64,000 bases of DNA. It comes from Paenibacillus_D sp047238105 (GTDB taxonomy: Bacteria; Bacillota; Bacilli; Paenibacillales; Paenibacillaceae). The notes beneath the pieces were generated by a model, which was given only the letters and a program-made list of their open reading frames with translations, had not been told where the DNA came from and made no database searches. The DNA lies in NCBI RefSeq assembly GCF_047238105.1, contig NZ_JBDFMD010000001.1, positions 1,922,001 to 1,986,000 of the forward strand, read 5' to 3'. Shown piece by piece: positions 43,395-51,520 of this stretch (its first letter is position 1; each line of letters opens with the position of its first letter). Position numbers and translations under genes: made by a program.

Positions 43395-44684
43395 CTACTC
43401 TGCCAGGCCGCTGATGCTTAGCCGGTACAGCTTGCCGCCATCGGCGTAGTATAACACGCCTGGTGCGGTGCGGATAGGCCAGCCCGGAACGTCGGCTGCC
43501 GTTAACTCGGTATCGTCGTAACCGACGACTCTGAGCTGTCCCGACTCCTGCTCCCAATGGTAGATTCCCTCTGGCGTGAACTGGCTGAAGCCCTGCGAAC
43601 CCGTCAGTTGCGGCACCGCGGACTCGCCCAGATAACGGCCGGTCTCCATATCGAGCCGGTAAGCCACTGGACCGCCCGTCTCATCCAGAGGCTGATAGAT
43701 CACCTCGCCCTGGTCGCTTGCCATGACTACGCCCGTATAATAATCGATGCCTGTCAGTGGCTTGCCGAGGTAAAACAGGGAAGCCCATTGATAATCGCCA
43801 TTGCGATCGAAGCGATACAGATCGCCCGAAGACTTGTCGACGAGCTGCAAACCGTCTTCGACTTCCAACAGCCAGTTATAAGCGACCATCTGTCGTTCCC
43901 AGCGAGCGGTGCCTGTTGCGCCGTCCAACGCGTGCACACGCGTAGCGTAAGGCTCCGGCTGCTGCAGGTAGACCGTATCACTGAACGTATCCGGAGTCAG
44001 CAACATGTCCGTTTCGATCCGGCCGCTATGCCGCCACACGACACTGCCCTGCCCATCGAGCGCGAGCAGGCCATATTCCGTGTCCACGACGTAGAATCTT
44101 CCGTGTGCAAATTGTATGTTCAGCAGCCCTTTGAAAGTCCGCTCCCAGATCAAAGTGCCGTTACGATCGATCAAGCGAATCTCGTGCCGGCCCTTCTCGG
44201 TGTAGTATTCCACCATCAGCCGTTCGTCCGGGAGCAGGCGGACATGCCCGTTCACCATCCCCGGGCGGTGCTCGATCCGGCGGCTTTCGCCGGTAGGCGA
44301 ATAAGCGAACACCTCAAAACCGTTGTCCGTGTATTCATACGCATACACGACGCCCTGACTGCCTTCGCCGACCACGACATAGTTGCCTTGCCTCTGCTCT
44401 GCGGTCCAGCTTATTCCGTTCCCGGCAGCACCGTATGCCCCCCGGAGACCGTCCCGCGTACCCTGGTAGAACAACGTCCCTTGAAGCGATACGCCTGTGA
44501 TCTCCATGTATGACCAATCGCCCAGATCCGCGATCTGCTCACGCTGGACGCCATAGGCCGCGTCTGCTCCCGGCTCAGAGGCCTCCTGCGCATATATGGC
44601 GCCGACCGGCGCCGCCCCTTGCCAGACGCCTCCCAGCATGACAGTACACATCGTGATTGCTGCTCCTGTTCGCCAACCGTTCAT
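43395..44684 (-). CDS. Secreted PQQ-like beta-propeller protein
   Basis: A 429-residue protein with a signal-like N-terminus (AAITMCTVMLGGVWQGAAP, cleavage near AIYAQ-EA). The rest is beta-rich with repeated blade endings such as GTLIWERTF, GSVVWRHSG, GTARWERQM and GDYQWASLF. Its start overlaps the histidine-kinase stop by 4 bases (ATGA), so it is coupled to a two-component system and may be a sensor partner or target. No enzyme motif is seen. Confidence 0.75.
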   Translation of the reverse strand: MNGWRTGAAITMCTVMLGGVWQGAAPVGAIYAQEASEPGADAAYGVQREQIADLGDWSYMEITGVSLQGTLFYQGTRDGLRGAYGAAGNGISWTAEQRQGNYVVVGEGSQGVVYAYEYTDNGFEVFAYSPTGESRRIEHRPGMVNGHVRLLPDERLMVEYYTEKGRHEIRLIDRNGTLIWERTFKGLLNIQFAHGRFYVVDTEYGLLALDGQGSVVWRHSGRIETDMLLTPDTFSDTVYLQQPEPYATRVHALDGATGTARWERQMVAYNWLLEVEDGLQLVDKSSGDLYRFDRNGDYQWASLFYLGKPLTGIDYYTGVVMASDQGEVIYQPLDETGGPVAYRLDMETGRYLGESAVPQLTGSQGFSQFTPEGIYHWEQESGQLRVVGYDDTELTAADVPGWPIRTAPGVLYYADGGKLYRLSISGLAE

Positions 44685-45826
44685 TGACCTTCCCCCATGT
44701 CCTGATTTTCTTTGTCGATCGTCAGACTTATTCGTGTGCCTTCACCCGGCGCCGACTGGATCGAGAGCCTCGCGCCAATCGCCCGGGCGCGCTCCTCCAT
44801 GCTGAACAGCCCGACGCCGCGCCCGCCCGCGCTTCGGGTGAAGCCGGCGCCGCGGTCGGAGATCGTCACCCGTACCTGCCCGGCATCCTCTCTGATGCTC
44901 AGCTGGGCCTCGGTCACTCCCGCGTAGCGGGCAATATTGATCAGCGCTTCCTGGATGATCCGGTACACTGCGGTCTCACTACCGTGTGACAGACGCGAGC
45001 GCAGGTTGCACTCGAAGGCGACCTGGATGCCAAAGTGGCCGCTAAAGTTCGCCAGGTAGGTGCGGATCGCCGGCACGACGCCGAGATCGTCAAGCACCGA
45101 AGGGCGCAGCTCCCACGCGAGCCCCCGGATGTCCTCGATCATCCGCGACACCTCCGTACGCAGCGGCTTCAGCTCCGGCAGCTGCCTGTCCAGGATCAGC
45201 CGGTCGATCTCGATCTGCAGCGAGAACAGGCTTTGGCCGATCCCGTCATGCAGCTCCCTGGAGAAACGCCGTCGCTCCTCCTCCTGGATATGCATCACCT
45301 TCACCATCATCTGCTTCAGTTCGTCCTCCGTCTCCTTGAGCCGGGTCACCTCATTGCGGATCGCCAGATACTGGTATGGCTTGCCCTGATCGTCCACGAA
45401 CGGCACGATCGTCGTATTCATCCAGTAGAAAGAGCCGTCGCGCGCTTTGTTTTTGACCTCTCCCCGCCATACTTTGCCCGACTGGATCGTCTGCCACAGC
45501 GTCCGCATGAATGCTTTGTCATGATAACCGGAGTTGATGATCCGGTGATCGCGGCCGATCAGCTCGTCACGGCTGTATTGGGAGATCTCGCAGAACTTGT
45601 CGTTGACGTACAGGATCTTGCCCTTGGCATCGGTTATCGCCACGATCGACGATTCATCCAAGGCGAACTTCACATCCGCCAGCTGCTTGAGCGCCTGCTG
45701 CAGTTCGGCGCGTACTGATGCATCGTCCAGTCCCTCCTCCAGACGGCGCATCAAGGCTTCCACCCCCTGGGCCAGTTCGCCGGCAGTCATCTTCTCCAGG
45801 CCTGACGCCTGATTGCCCTCAGTCAT
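44681..45826 (-). CDS. PAS-domain sensor histidine kinase (NarX/DesK class)
   Basis: A 381-residue soluble kinase. Short coiled coil, PAS domain (about 50-165: AITDAKGKILYVNDKFCEIS, RGEVKNKARDGSFYWMNTTI), HisKA_3 with EEERRRFSRELHDGIGQSL (His about 193), and HATPase_c with DRGAGF and GVGLFSMEERA; the N box reads QEALINIARYAG. No membrane helix, so it senses an internal cue such as redox. It overlaps the helix-turn-helix fragment upstream by 8 bases. Confidence 0.88.
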   Translation of the reverse strand: MTEGNQASGLEKMTAGELAQGVEALMRRLEEGLDDASVRAELQQALKQLADVKFALDESSIVAITDAKGKILYVNDKFCEISQYSRDELIGRDHRIINSGYHDKAFMRTLWQTIQSGKVWRGEVKNKARDGSFYWMNTTIVPFVDDQGKPYQYLAIRNEVTRLKETEDELKQMMVKVMHIQEEERRRFSRELHDGIGQSLFSLQIEIDRLILDRQLPELKPLRTEVSRMIEDIRGLAWELRPSVLDDLGVVPAIRTYLANFSGHFGIQVAFECNLRSRLSHGSETAVYRIIQEALINIARYAGVTEAQLSIREDAGQVRVTISDRGAGFTRSAGGRGVGLFSMEERARAIGARLSIQSAPGEGTRISLTIDKENQDMGEGQ

Positions 45827-46040
45827 AATCCAGCAGCCCCCTCTTCATCGCGAACTTGATCAGCTCGGGTCTGCTCTTCAGCCCCAGCTTCTCCATCAGA
45901 TTGCTCTTGTGGGCTTCCACCGTCTTCACGCTGATGATCAGATGCTCCGCAATCTCTTTGTTGGCATAGCCTCTGGCCGTCCATGCCAGGATCTCTTTCT
46001 CGCGCTCCGACAGCTTGGCATAGACGCCGTCATCGCGCAT
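45819..46040 (-). pseudogene. LuxR/NarL helix-turn-helix half of split response regulator
   Basis: 73 codons from ATG: DDGVYAKLSEREKEILAWTA then a full LuxR motif (NKEIAEHLIISVKTVEAHKS). It overlaps the receiver frame by 11 bases in a different frame. Removing 7 bases (GCGCGAT) at the junction restores a continuous regulator reading PPTGDDGVYAKLS. It might still be made by coupled restart, but the upstream site GGGCG is poor. Confidence 0.7.
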
Positions 46041-46482
46041 CGCCCGTCGGCGGCTGGGACGCCTGCTGGATATATTCGCTCATGAGCCGCTTGGTTGCGG
46101 TCGGATACAGATAAGCGTTACCCTCGGCGACCAGCCGGATCGCGGCTAGCAGTTCCTCATGCGGCGCGTTCTTCAGGATGTAGCCGGACGCACCCTGATG
46201 GATCGCCCGGAAGAGATATTCGTCGTCATCATGCATGGTCAGCACGAGGATGCCGAGCTCCGGCATCCGCCGCCGCAACTCGCCCACCGCCGTCATCCCG
46301 TCCATGCCGGGCATGCTGAGATCCATCAATACGACGTCGGGTACGAGCGCTTCGGCTTGGGTAACCGCCTCTTCGCCGTTGCCCGCTTCGCCGACGACCT
46401 CGATCTCATGACGGCCATGCAGCAGCATGCGCAATCCTGATCTGACTACGGCATGGTCGTCCACGATCAGCAGCTTGATCAT
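46030..46482 (-). pseudogene. Receiver-domain half of split NarL-type response regulator
   Basis: 150 codons: LLIVDDHAVVRSGLRMLL, phospho-acceptor Asp in VLMDLSMPG (about 54), and GYILKNAPHEELLAAIR. The frame ends at TGA directly after PPTGDAR, where the normal linker to the DNA-binding domain should continue. GGAGGG precedes its ATG. As it stands it makes a DNA-binding-free receiver partner for the PAS kinase. Confidence 0.75.
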
Positions 46483-46804
46483 GCCATTCCCTCCTCTACT
46501 AACGACATTTTACCACAGATCCGTCTGATCGCGGAGAGCATGCGGCCAGCCTTAGCCGGCCTGGGCGGCTGCGAGCGCCTACCGCCCGCGAAACGCACGC
46601 AAAAAGGCCAGCCAGGGCAAGCTGGCTGACCTTTAATCGGGCGCAAGGCAGCCCCGAGCCGGCTGGGCTGCTCTGCCTTCGGGGCTGTTCTCTTCTCGCG
46701 CGCAGCTCCCAGCGCGCGGGTACGGCAGCAGGCAAGCGACAGCAGGCCTGGCCTGGTCACGGCCGATGCTGCCTCCGGTGGCCTGAACGTATGCGAGGCA
46801 CCGG
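46483..46804. other. Intergenic region without clear gene
   Basis: GC-rich; frames here lack ribosome binding sites and family similarity. It holds the terminator at 46600-46634 and the presumed promoter of the kinase operon. Confidence 0.4.
46600..46634 (-). terminator. Intrinsic terminator after 65-residue gene
   Basis: AAAGGCCAGCCAG pairs with CTGGCTGACCTTT (one internal mismatch pair); minus strand continues TTTTTGCG. Confidence 0.65.
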
Positions 46805-47002
46805 CTACAGATCAGGCTTATGCCGCAGCGGCAGCCTCCGGGACTCCCGTCCATACTGCTGAAGAAGCTCTTGGTCGGCTTTACGGTTGCTCAGCCGCAG
46901 CAACTCCTCGGCCACGCCTCCCGCGATCGTCCGCTCTGATCCCCGGCCACTGGTATCCGAGCCCTTCGCGGCCCGCCGGATAATCTCATACAGCACACCC
47001 AT
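46805..47002 (-). CDS. Small hypothetical protein
   Basis: 65 residues, MGVLYEIIRRAAKGSD at the start and a basic C-terminus (ESRRLPLRHKPDL). I do not recognise it. A strong GAGGAGGG 6 bases before the ATG and a terminator downstream support a real gene. The first 15 residues could form an amphipathic helix. It lies 33 bases after the flavodoxin stop and may be cotranscribed and thus Fur-controlled. Confidence 0.6.
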   Translation of the reverse strand: MGVLYEIIRRAAKGSDTSGRGSERTIAGGVAEELLRLSNRKADQELLQQYGRESRRLPLRHKPDL

Positions 47003-47035
47003 GATGATCCCTCCTCATACAGATTACATACAAGT

Positions 47036-47500
47036 CTAACCCTGTATAGCAGTCTCAGCGGCCAGTTGTGCCGCAAAACGCTTGCCATACGCGACACAAT
47101 CCTGCTTCTCCTGACTGCTGGGGCTCAGCTCGATCTTTAGTCCCTCCTGCACTAGAGCTGCGCCGCATTGCTGCAGCTTCGCAGCCAATAGATCGACCGC
47201 CGCGCCAAACTCAGGATAGGAAGAATCTGCGGAACCGAACACCGCACAACGGCATCCGTCCAGCCGCACCTCGTCCATCTCCTCATAGAAATCCAAAAAC
47301 TCGTCCGGGAGCTCGCCGTCTCCCCACGTATAGGCGCCGAGGATGATCCCCCGGTAACTCGCTAGATCGACCGCTGAGGCATCCATAACCGATTTGACCA
47401 ACGGTTCGCCGCCTCCGGCACGCACGCCTTCTGCGATCGCTTCAGCCATCTCCTCTGTATTGCCTGTCATGCTTGCGTAGATGATGATAACGTCTGCCAT
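47036..47500 (-). CDS. Flavodoxin
   Basis: About 154 residues. FMN phosphate loop IYASMTGNTEEMAEAIAEG at the N-terminus, GAYTWGDGELPDEF and VFGSADSSYPEFGAAVD for the isoalloxazine loops. It replaces ferredoxin as electron carrier in iron shortage. The ATG at 47500 has GGAGG 9 bases upstream; a TTG three codons earlier abuts that site. A perfect Fur box lies 85 bases upstream. Confidence 0.9.
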   Translation of the reverse strand: MADVIIIYASMTGNTEEMAEAIAEGVRAGGGEPLVKSVMDASAVDLASYRGIILGAYTWGDGELPDEFLDFYEEMDEVRLDGCRCAVFGSADSSYPEFGAAVDLLAAKLQQCGAALVQEGLKIELSPSSQEKQDCVAYGKRFAAQLAAETAIQG

Positions 47501-47584
47501 GTGCTTCAACCTCCGAATTATATTTATATGCGCCGATGCGCATTTTAGAACGGAATGCCAACACGACTAAATCGGTGGAGGTAA

Positions 47585-47599
47585 TGATAATCATTATCA
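47585..47599. promoter_or_regulatory. Fur box upstream of flavodoxin
   Basis: TGATAATCATTATCA is a perfect 7-1-7 Fur operator. Confidence 0.8.
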
Positions 47600-47645
47600 A
47601 TAAGTTTTAGAGGCGCTCCCCTTTAATTCGTTCAACCAGCCATAC

Positions 47646-47730
47646 AAGGTGAAACGGCTCCGCCTAAACGTTTTGCAAAGCAAAACTAGCTTTGTAAGGA
47701 TGCGGTGTCGCAAGTTTCATTCCGGAGAAT
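47646..47730 (+). repeat. Two-hairpin module, copy 3, plus TTTCATTCCGG segment
   Basis: AAGGTGAAACGGCTCCGCCT, then the hairpin GTTTTGC-AAA-GCAAAAC and TAGCTTTGTAAGGA, then GTTTCATTCCGGAGAAT at 47714-47730. The order is the same as at 10499-10617 but no array is attached. No gene is seen in 47501-47878. Confidence 0.75.
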
Positions 47731-47844
47731 GGCCAATCGCTTCCGCTGGATCGGACTCAGTAGAACCTAATTGCGACAGAGCGGGGGTTGGCAGCACCTT
47801 ACGGACCGTGGTTCCGTGTATGCGGATATGCCAAAGGCAGCCCT

Positions 47845-47864
47845 CTGCCTGCCGAAGCAGGCAG
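47845..47864 (-). terminator. Hairpin with UUCG loop after propeller gene
   Basis: On the minus strand CTGCCTGC-TTCG-GCAGGCAG, then AGGGCTGCCTTT; it lies 15 bases after the stop at 47879. Confidence 0.55.
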
Positions 47865-47878
47865 CAGACGCCTGGCCC

Positions 47879-48682
47879 CTAACCTTCGAGCTGCAGGACG
47901 CCCTCGAACATCGTCGCCACATATAGGCTGTCGCCGTCGGTATCCATATCGGTAACCGGACAGCCGAGCTTCACCGAGCGCACCATCAGTCTCTCGCCGA
48001 TACAGCTGACACGGTACAAGCCCCGGTTGGAGCAGAGGAACACGGAGCGGCCCTGCATAACGACAGAGAAGAGGAACAGGTGGTCGAACCGGATTCTCTC
48101 GAAGCCGCCCCTTCCATTGCTTTGGAGCAGCTTGCCGCTCTCTGTTACTGCGAGGACTCTGCCGGCTGCAACAGCCAGAGAGGTCACAGCGTCGCCCAGC
48201 GCATAGTCCATCCAGCTGTCGGTCAAGCGGTCATAGATGGCGATCCCCGTATTCAGCGCCAGGACGATAAATTGAGGCAGATACAAAAAGTCATATACAA
48301 TCGATTCTCCGTAAGCAGACTTATGCCACTCCCCGTCGGTCTGGCTCCAGATCCCGTACTCTGTCGCCGCCATCGACAGCCTGCCGAGCTTCCGGAACTG
48401 ATAGCATCCGATCGCAAGCGGCGTCGCTTCCCAGCGGTCGTGCCGGTACACCCACAAGCCAGTGCTTGTTGATGCGTACACCTCGCCTCCCTGGACATGA
48501 AGACGGTTCACATGCGTCTCCTCCGGCCAGCCTTCGTCAAGGCTCTCCCACTCCCCGGCATCGATCTTGCGCATGACTCCCTGCCCCATCGGCGCGGCGA
48601 CCAGCGTCCGCTCATCGAACACCTTCACCGATGAGAAATGGAACAATAACCAGTCGCGCCCCCGCCCTTCTTGCTGTGACAC
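47879..48682 (-). CDS. Cytoplasmic beta-propeller-like protein, Fur-controlled
   Basis: About 267 residues without signal peptide. Repeated beta-blade patterns (VNRLHVQGGEVYASTSTGLW, LGRLSMAATEYGIWSQTDGE, GRVLAVTESGKLLQS, VFLCSNRGLYRV, DGDSLYVATMFEGVLQLEG) suggest a small propeller of two-component-regulator/WD type. I do not recognise the family. The GTG at 48682 has AAAGGAG 8 bases upstream; an ATG 28 codons earlier lacks one. Its promoter is covered by a Fur box, so it should be induced by iron limitation. Confidence 0.6.
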   Translation of the reverse strand: MSQQEGRGRDWLLFHFSSVKVFDERTLVAAPMGQGVMRKIDAGEWESLDEGWPEETHVNRLHVQGGEVYASTSTGLWVYRHDRWEATPLAIGCYQFRKLGRLSMAATEYGIWSQTDGEWHKSAYGESIVYDFLYLPQFIVLALNTGIAIYDRLTDSWMDYALGDAVTSLAVAAGRVLAVTESGKLLQSNGRGGFERIRFDHLFLFSVVMQGRSVFLCSNRGLYRVSCIGERLMVRSVKLGCPVTDMDTDGDSLYVATMFEGVLQLEG

Positions 48683-48791
48683 GGCTTTCACTCCTTTACG
48701 CAGTCCCCTTGGCAGCCGGGGCATCCGCGGATTATGTATCACAAACCAACATCGTTGTTTTAACACGATTCCTTATCATCTTACTTGGTCT

Positions 48792-48821
48792 ATTTTAAGT
48801 GATAATGATTATCAATGTCAA
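48792..48821 (-). promoter_or_regulatory. Promoter with Fur box filling the spacer
   Basis: Minus strand TTGACA (48821-48816), 18-base spacer, TAAAAT (48797-48792). The spacer contains TGATAATGATTATCA (48800-48814), a perfect 7-1-7 Fur operator. Iron-loaded Fur would block this promoter of the propeller gene. Confidence 0.85.
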
Positions 48822-48841
48822 ATAAACTTTTTAAAAAGGAC

Positions 48842-48870
48842 TTGCCAACTCTTTTCATCGCTGCTATGAT
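48842..48870 (+). promoter_or_regulatory. Promoter of ABC-2 exporter operon
   Basis: TTGCCA at 48842-48847, 17-base spacer, TATGAT at 48865-48870. The Fur box lies about 30 bases upstream of the -35 box, so Fur influence on this side is less certain. Confidence 0.65.
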
Positions 48871-48947
48871 ATTGCTCTCTCTACGCTATTTTTCACCTGC
48901 TCCACTGTAACGGTGCGATTCCAATCCGACTCAGATGGAGGTGCCGC

Positions 48948-49724
48948 ATGCTTTTTCTTACCCTAGCCCGCAAGTCGTATATCCGCAATCTGCAATTTCG
49001 CGCTTCTCATCTCGTTCAAAATCTGGCAAGCGCCATCTTCGGCTTTATCTACATCTCGATCTGGACAGGCATCGGCGAGAGCCGGTCGCTCGGTGAATAC
49101 GGCCTTAGCGGCATGATCAGCTATATCGCCTTCAATCAGGCCAGTATCTGGATCTCCGGTTTTCCCACGAACGGTCTCGGCATGGAGGCCAGCGTCCGCA
49201 GCGGCCAGATCGCCATGGACCTGATGCGCCCTGTCCATCTGTTCTATCACCTGATGAGCAAGGAATGGGGACAGACCGCCTATCAACTCGTGTACAAGTT
49301 CATCCCCATCTACATCTTGTACTTCTTTGTGCTGCCGCTGCATGTGCCGGACTCGCTGGCCGTTGTAGCCGGAACGGCGCTGGCGCTCGTCGTTGCAGGC
49401 TACATCGCGATCTGTCTGCAGTATCTGATCGGCGCAGCCAGCCTATGGACGACGGAGTCATCCTGGCTTGTCTATGTGAACTATGCCTTCAGCATGCTGC
49501 TGTCGGGCTTTCTGATCCCCGTCGAGTGGCTGCCTGGCCCGCTGTGTGCGATTAGTGCGTATTCCTTCTACCCTTACCTGCATTATGTACCTACCCGCAT
49601 CTATCTTGGGATGGACTCGGTCTCGCTGCTGGCCGGCGGCTTGCTGTGGTGCGCGGCGCTGACGCTGCTGTGCGTGCTGACGACGCGTCTGATGCGCTAC
49701 AAGGTGGAGGTGCAGGGCGGATGA
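48948..49724 (+). CDS. ABC-2 type exporter permease, subunit 1
   Basis: A 258-residue membrane protein with six hydrophobic segments (ABC2_membrane_6/DUF990-like): LASAIFGFIYISIWTGIGES, VLPLHVPDSLAVV, AFSMLLSGFLIPVEWLPG. GGAGG lies 6 bases before the ATG. Together with the next two genes it makes a complete heteromeric exporter whose substrate is unknown. The nearby Fur box raises the possibility of a metallophore or iron-stress lipid role, which is inference. Confidence 0.85.
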   Translation: MLFLTLARKSYIRNLQFRASHLVQNLASAIFGFIYISIWTGIGESRSLGEYGLSGMISYIAFNQASIWISGFPTNGLGMEASVRSGQIAMDLMRPVHLFYHLMSKEWGQTAYQLVYKFIPIYILYFFVLPLHVPDSLAVVAGTALALVVAGYIAICLQYLIGAASLWTTESSWLVYVNYAFSMLLSGFLIPVEWLPGPLCAISAYSFYPYLHYVPTRIYLGMDSVSLLAGGLLWCAALTLLCVLTTRLMRYKVEVQGG

Positions 49725-50512
49725 ACTGGCTGCGCATGTATACTATTTTGATCGCTGCCAGCATTCGCTCGCGTATGCAATACCGCTTCAACTTCTGGTT
49801 CTCGACGCTGATATCCGCCTTGGTCAATGCCGTAGAGTTCCTGATGCTGGCTGTCGTCCTCCTGCGCTTCGAGCATATCCAGGGCTGGACGCTCATCGAG
49901 TGCGGCTACCTGTACGGTATCCTGACTCTCTCGCGGGCCATCTATCGCTCGCTGGCCTCCGACGTCCACTATCTGGAGCGTTATCTGCTCTCCGGCGACC
50001 TCGACAAACTGCTGCTGCGGCCGGTGCCGATCCTGCTGGCGCTGATGACGCAGAACTTCAATCTGCGGTTCGGGGAGCTGCTGCAGGGCAGCGCGATTCT
50101 AGCCATCTGCATGAGCACGATGATGAGGGAAGGCCAGATCGGCTGGACAGCTGTAGCGCCTACGCTGATGGCGGTCGGAGCCGGCGCTGTCCTGCTCTTC
50201 GCCATCGGCTTGCTCAGCGTGACAACCGGCTTCTGGCTGACACGTACGAGCGTCCTGCAGAACTTCACCGAAGACGCCGCCAAGACGGCAGCCCAGTATC
50301 CAATGTCGATCTATCCCGGTTGGCTCCAGGGCGTACTTACCGGCATCATTCCCGTTGCATTCGTTAATTACCTGCCCTCGCTCTATATCCTGAAGGGAGA
50401 GCACAGTCCGCTCATCCTGCTCGCCTCCTGGGCCGTGGCGCTGACGCTCACCGGACTGGGCCTGTTGTTCTGGCGGGTCGGCATCTCCCGGTACCAGAGC
50501 ACCGGCAGCTAA
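49721..50512 (+). CDS. ABC-2 type exporter permease, subunit 2
   Basis: About 263 residues, same fold as the preceding subunit: QYRFNFWFSTLISALVNAVE, SRAIYRSLASDVHYLERYLL, GAVLLFAIGLLSVTTGFWL. The ATG overlaps the previous stop by 4 bases (ATGA), with GGAGG 10 bases upstream, so the two permeases are made together, probably as a heterodimer. Confidence 0.85.
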   Translation: MNWLRMYTILIAASIRSRMQYRFNFWFSTLISALVNAVEFLMLAVVLLRFEHIQGWTLIECGYLYGILTLSRAIYRSLASDVHYLERYLLSGDLDKLLLRPVPILLALMTQNFNLRFGELLQGSAILAICMSTMMREGQIGWTAVAPTLMAVGAGAVLLFAIGLLSVTTGFWLTRTSVLQNFTEDAAKTAAQYPMSIYPGWLQGVLTGIIPVAFVNYLPSLYILKGEHSPLILLASWAVALTLTGLGLLFWRVGISRYQSTGS

Positions 50513-50539
50513 AAAACCGTGAGAGGAGAACCTCAAGAC

Positions 50540-51508
50540 ATGATTGAAGTCACTGACCTGCACAAGACGTTTCGGCTGCTGCAGCCCAAAAACGGTCCGT
50601 TCCAGACCGTCCGCATGCTGTTCTCAAGAAATTATGTAGACAAACAAGCGGTCAGCGGCATCAGCTTCCGCATCGCACCCGGCGAGTTCGTCGGTTTTAT
50701 CGGCCCCAACGGCGCCGGCAAATCGACGACGATCAAGATGATGTCCGGCATCCTGCATCCCACTTCGGGCGAGGTGAGGATCGCCGGCGACAACCCCCAT
50801 AAGGCACGCCGCGCGGTGGCGCGCCGGATCGGCGTGCTGTTCGGCCAGCGTACCAATCTGTGGTGGGATCTGCCGGTCCGCGACTCCTTCGACATCATCT
50901 CGGCGATGTACGGGATCGATGGCGCACGTAAGCATGCCCGGCTCCGTGAGCTGGTGGAACTGCTGGCACTGGATAGCTTCCTGGATATGCCCGTCCGCAA
51001 GCTGTCGCTCGGCCAGCGCATGCGGGCCGACATCGCCGCCGCCCTGCTGCACGATCCCGAGATCCTCTTCCTCGACGAGCCGACGATCGGTCTCGATGTG
51101 ACCGCCAAACGCAGCATCCGGAAGCTGCTCGGCCAGTTGGGTCGCGAGCTCGGCAAGACAATTCTGCTAACAACGCACGATATGGACGATATCGAGCAGC
51201 TGTGCAGCCGCGTCATCGTCATCAATGACGGCCGGATCGGCTTTGACGGCTCCACCCTTCAGCTGCGCAGCCGGATCGGTCTGCCGACCGTCATCCACGT
51301 CACTTTCCAGTCGCCCGTATCGCTTCCGGAGCCGCCTTCTCCCCTGCTGACGCTCGTCAGCCAGGACGGCCGCCATCTCTCGGTAAGCTGCAACCGCGAG
51401 CAGCTGCGGCCGATGGATGCCCTACGTCTGCTGGAGACCTGCGGCAGGATCGAGGACGTCCGGATGGATGAGCCTGACTTCGAGGACATTATTCATCACC
51501 TGTACTAA
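50540..51508 (+). CDS. ABC exporter ATP-binding protein
   Basis: A 322-residue ATPase: Walker A GPNGAGKST (about 56), Q-loop LFGQRTNLWWDLPVRDSF, signature KLSLGQRMRADIA, Walker B ILFLDEPTIGLD, H-loop LTTHDMDD. The C-terminal 90 residues form an accessory domain. The VLFGQRTNLWWDLP version of the Q-loop is typical of the DUF990-permease exporters. AGAGGAG lies 11 bases before the ATG. Confidence 0.9.
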   Translation: MIEVTDLHKTFRLLQPKNGPFQTVRMLFSRNYVDKQAVSGISFRIAPGEFVGFIGPNGAGKSTTIKMMSGILHPTSGEVRIAGDNPHKARRAVARRIGVLFGQRTNLWWDLPVRDSFDIISAMYGIDGARKHARLRELVELLALDSFLDMPVRKLSLGQRMRADIAAALLHDPEILFLDEPTIGLDVTAKRSIRKLLGQLGRELGKTILLTTHDMDDIEQLCSRVIVINDGRIGFDGSTLQLRSRIGLPTVIHVTFQSPVSLPEPPSPLLTLVSQDGRHLSVSCNREQLRPMDALRLLETCGRIEDVRMDEPDFEDIIHHLY

Positions 51509-51520
51509 TTGCAGAGGCCG

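Noticed and set aside
46479..46760. Open frames in the 46.5-46.8 kb gap
   Set aside because: GC-driven open frames crossing a terminator, with no ribosome binding site or recognisable family.
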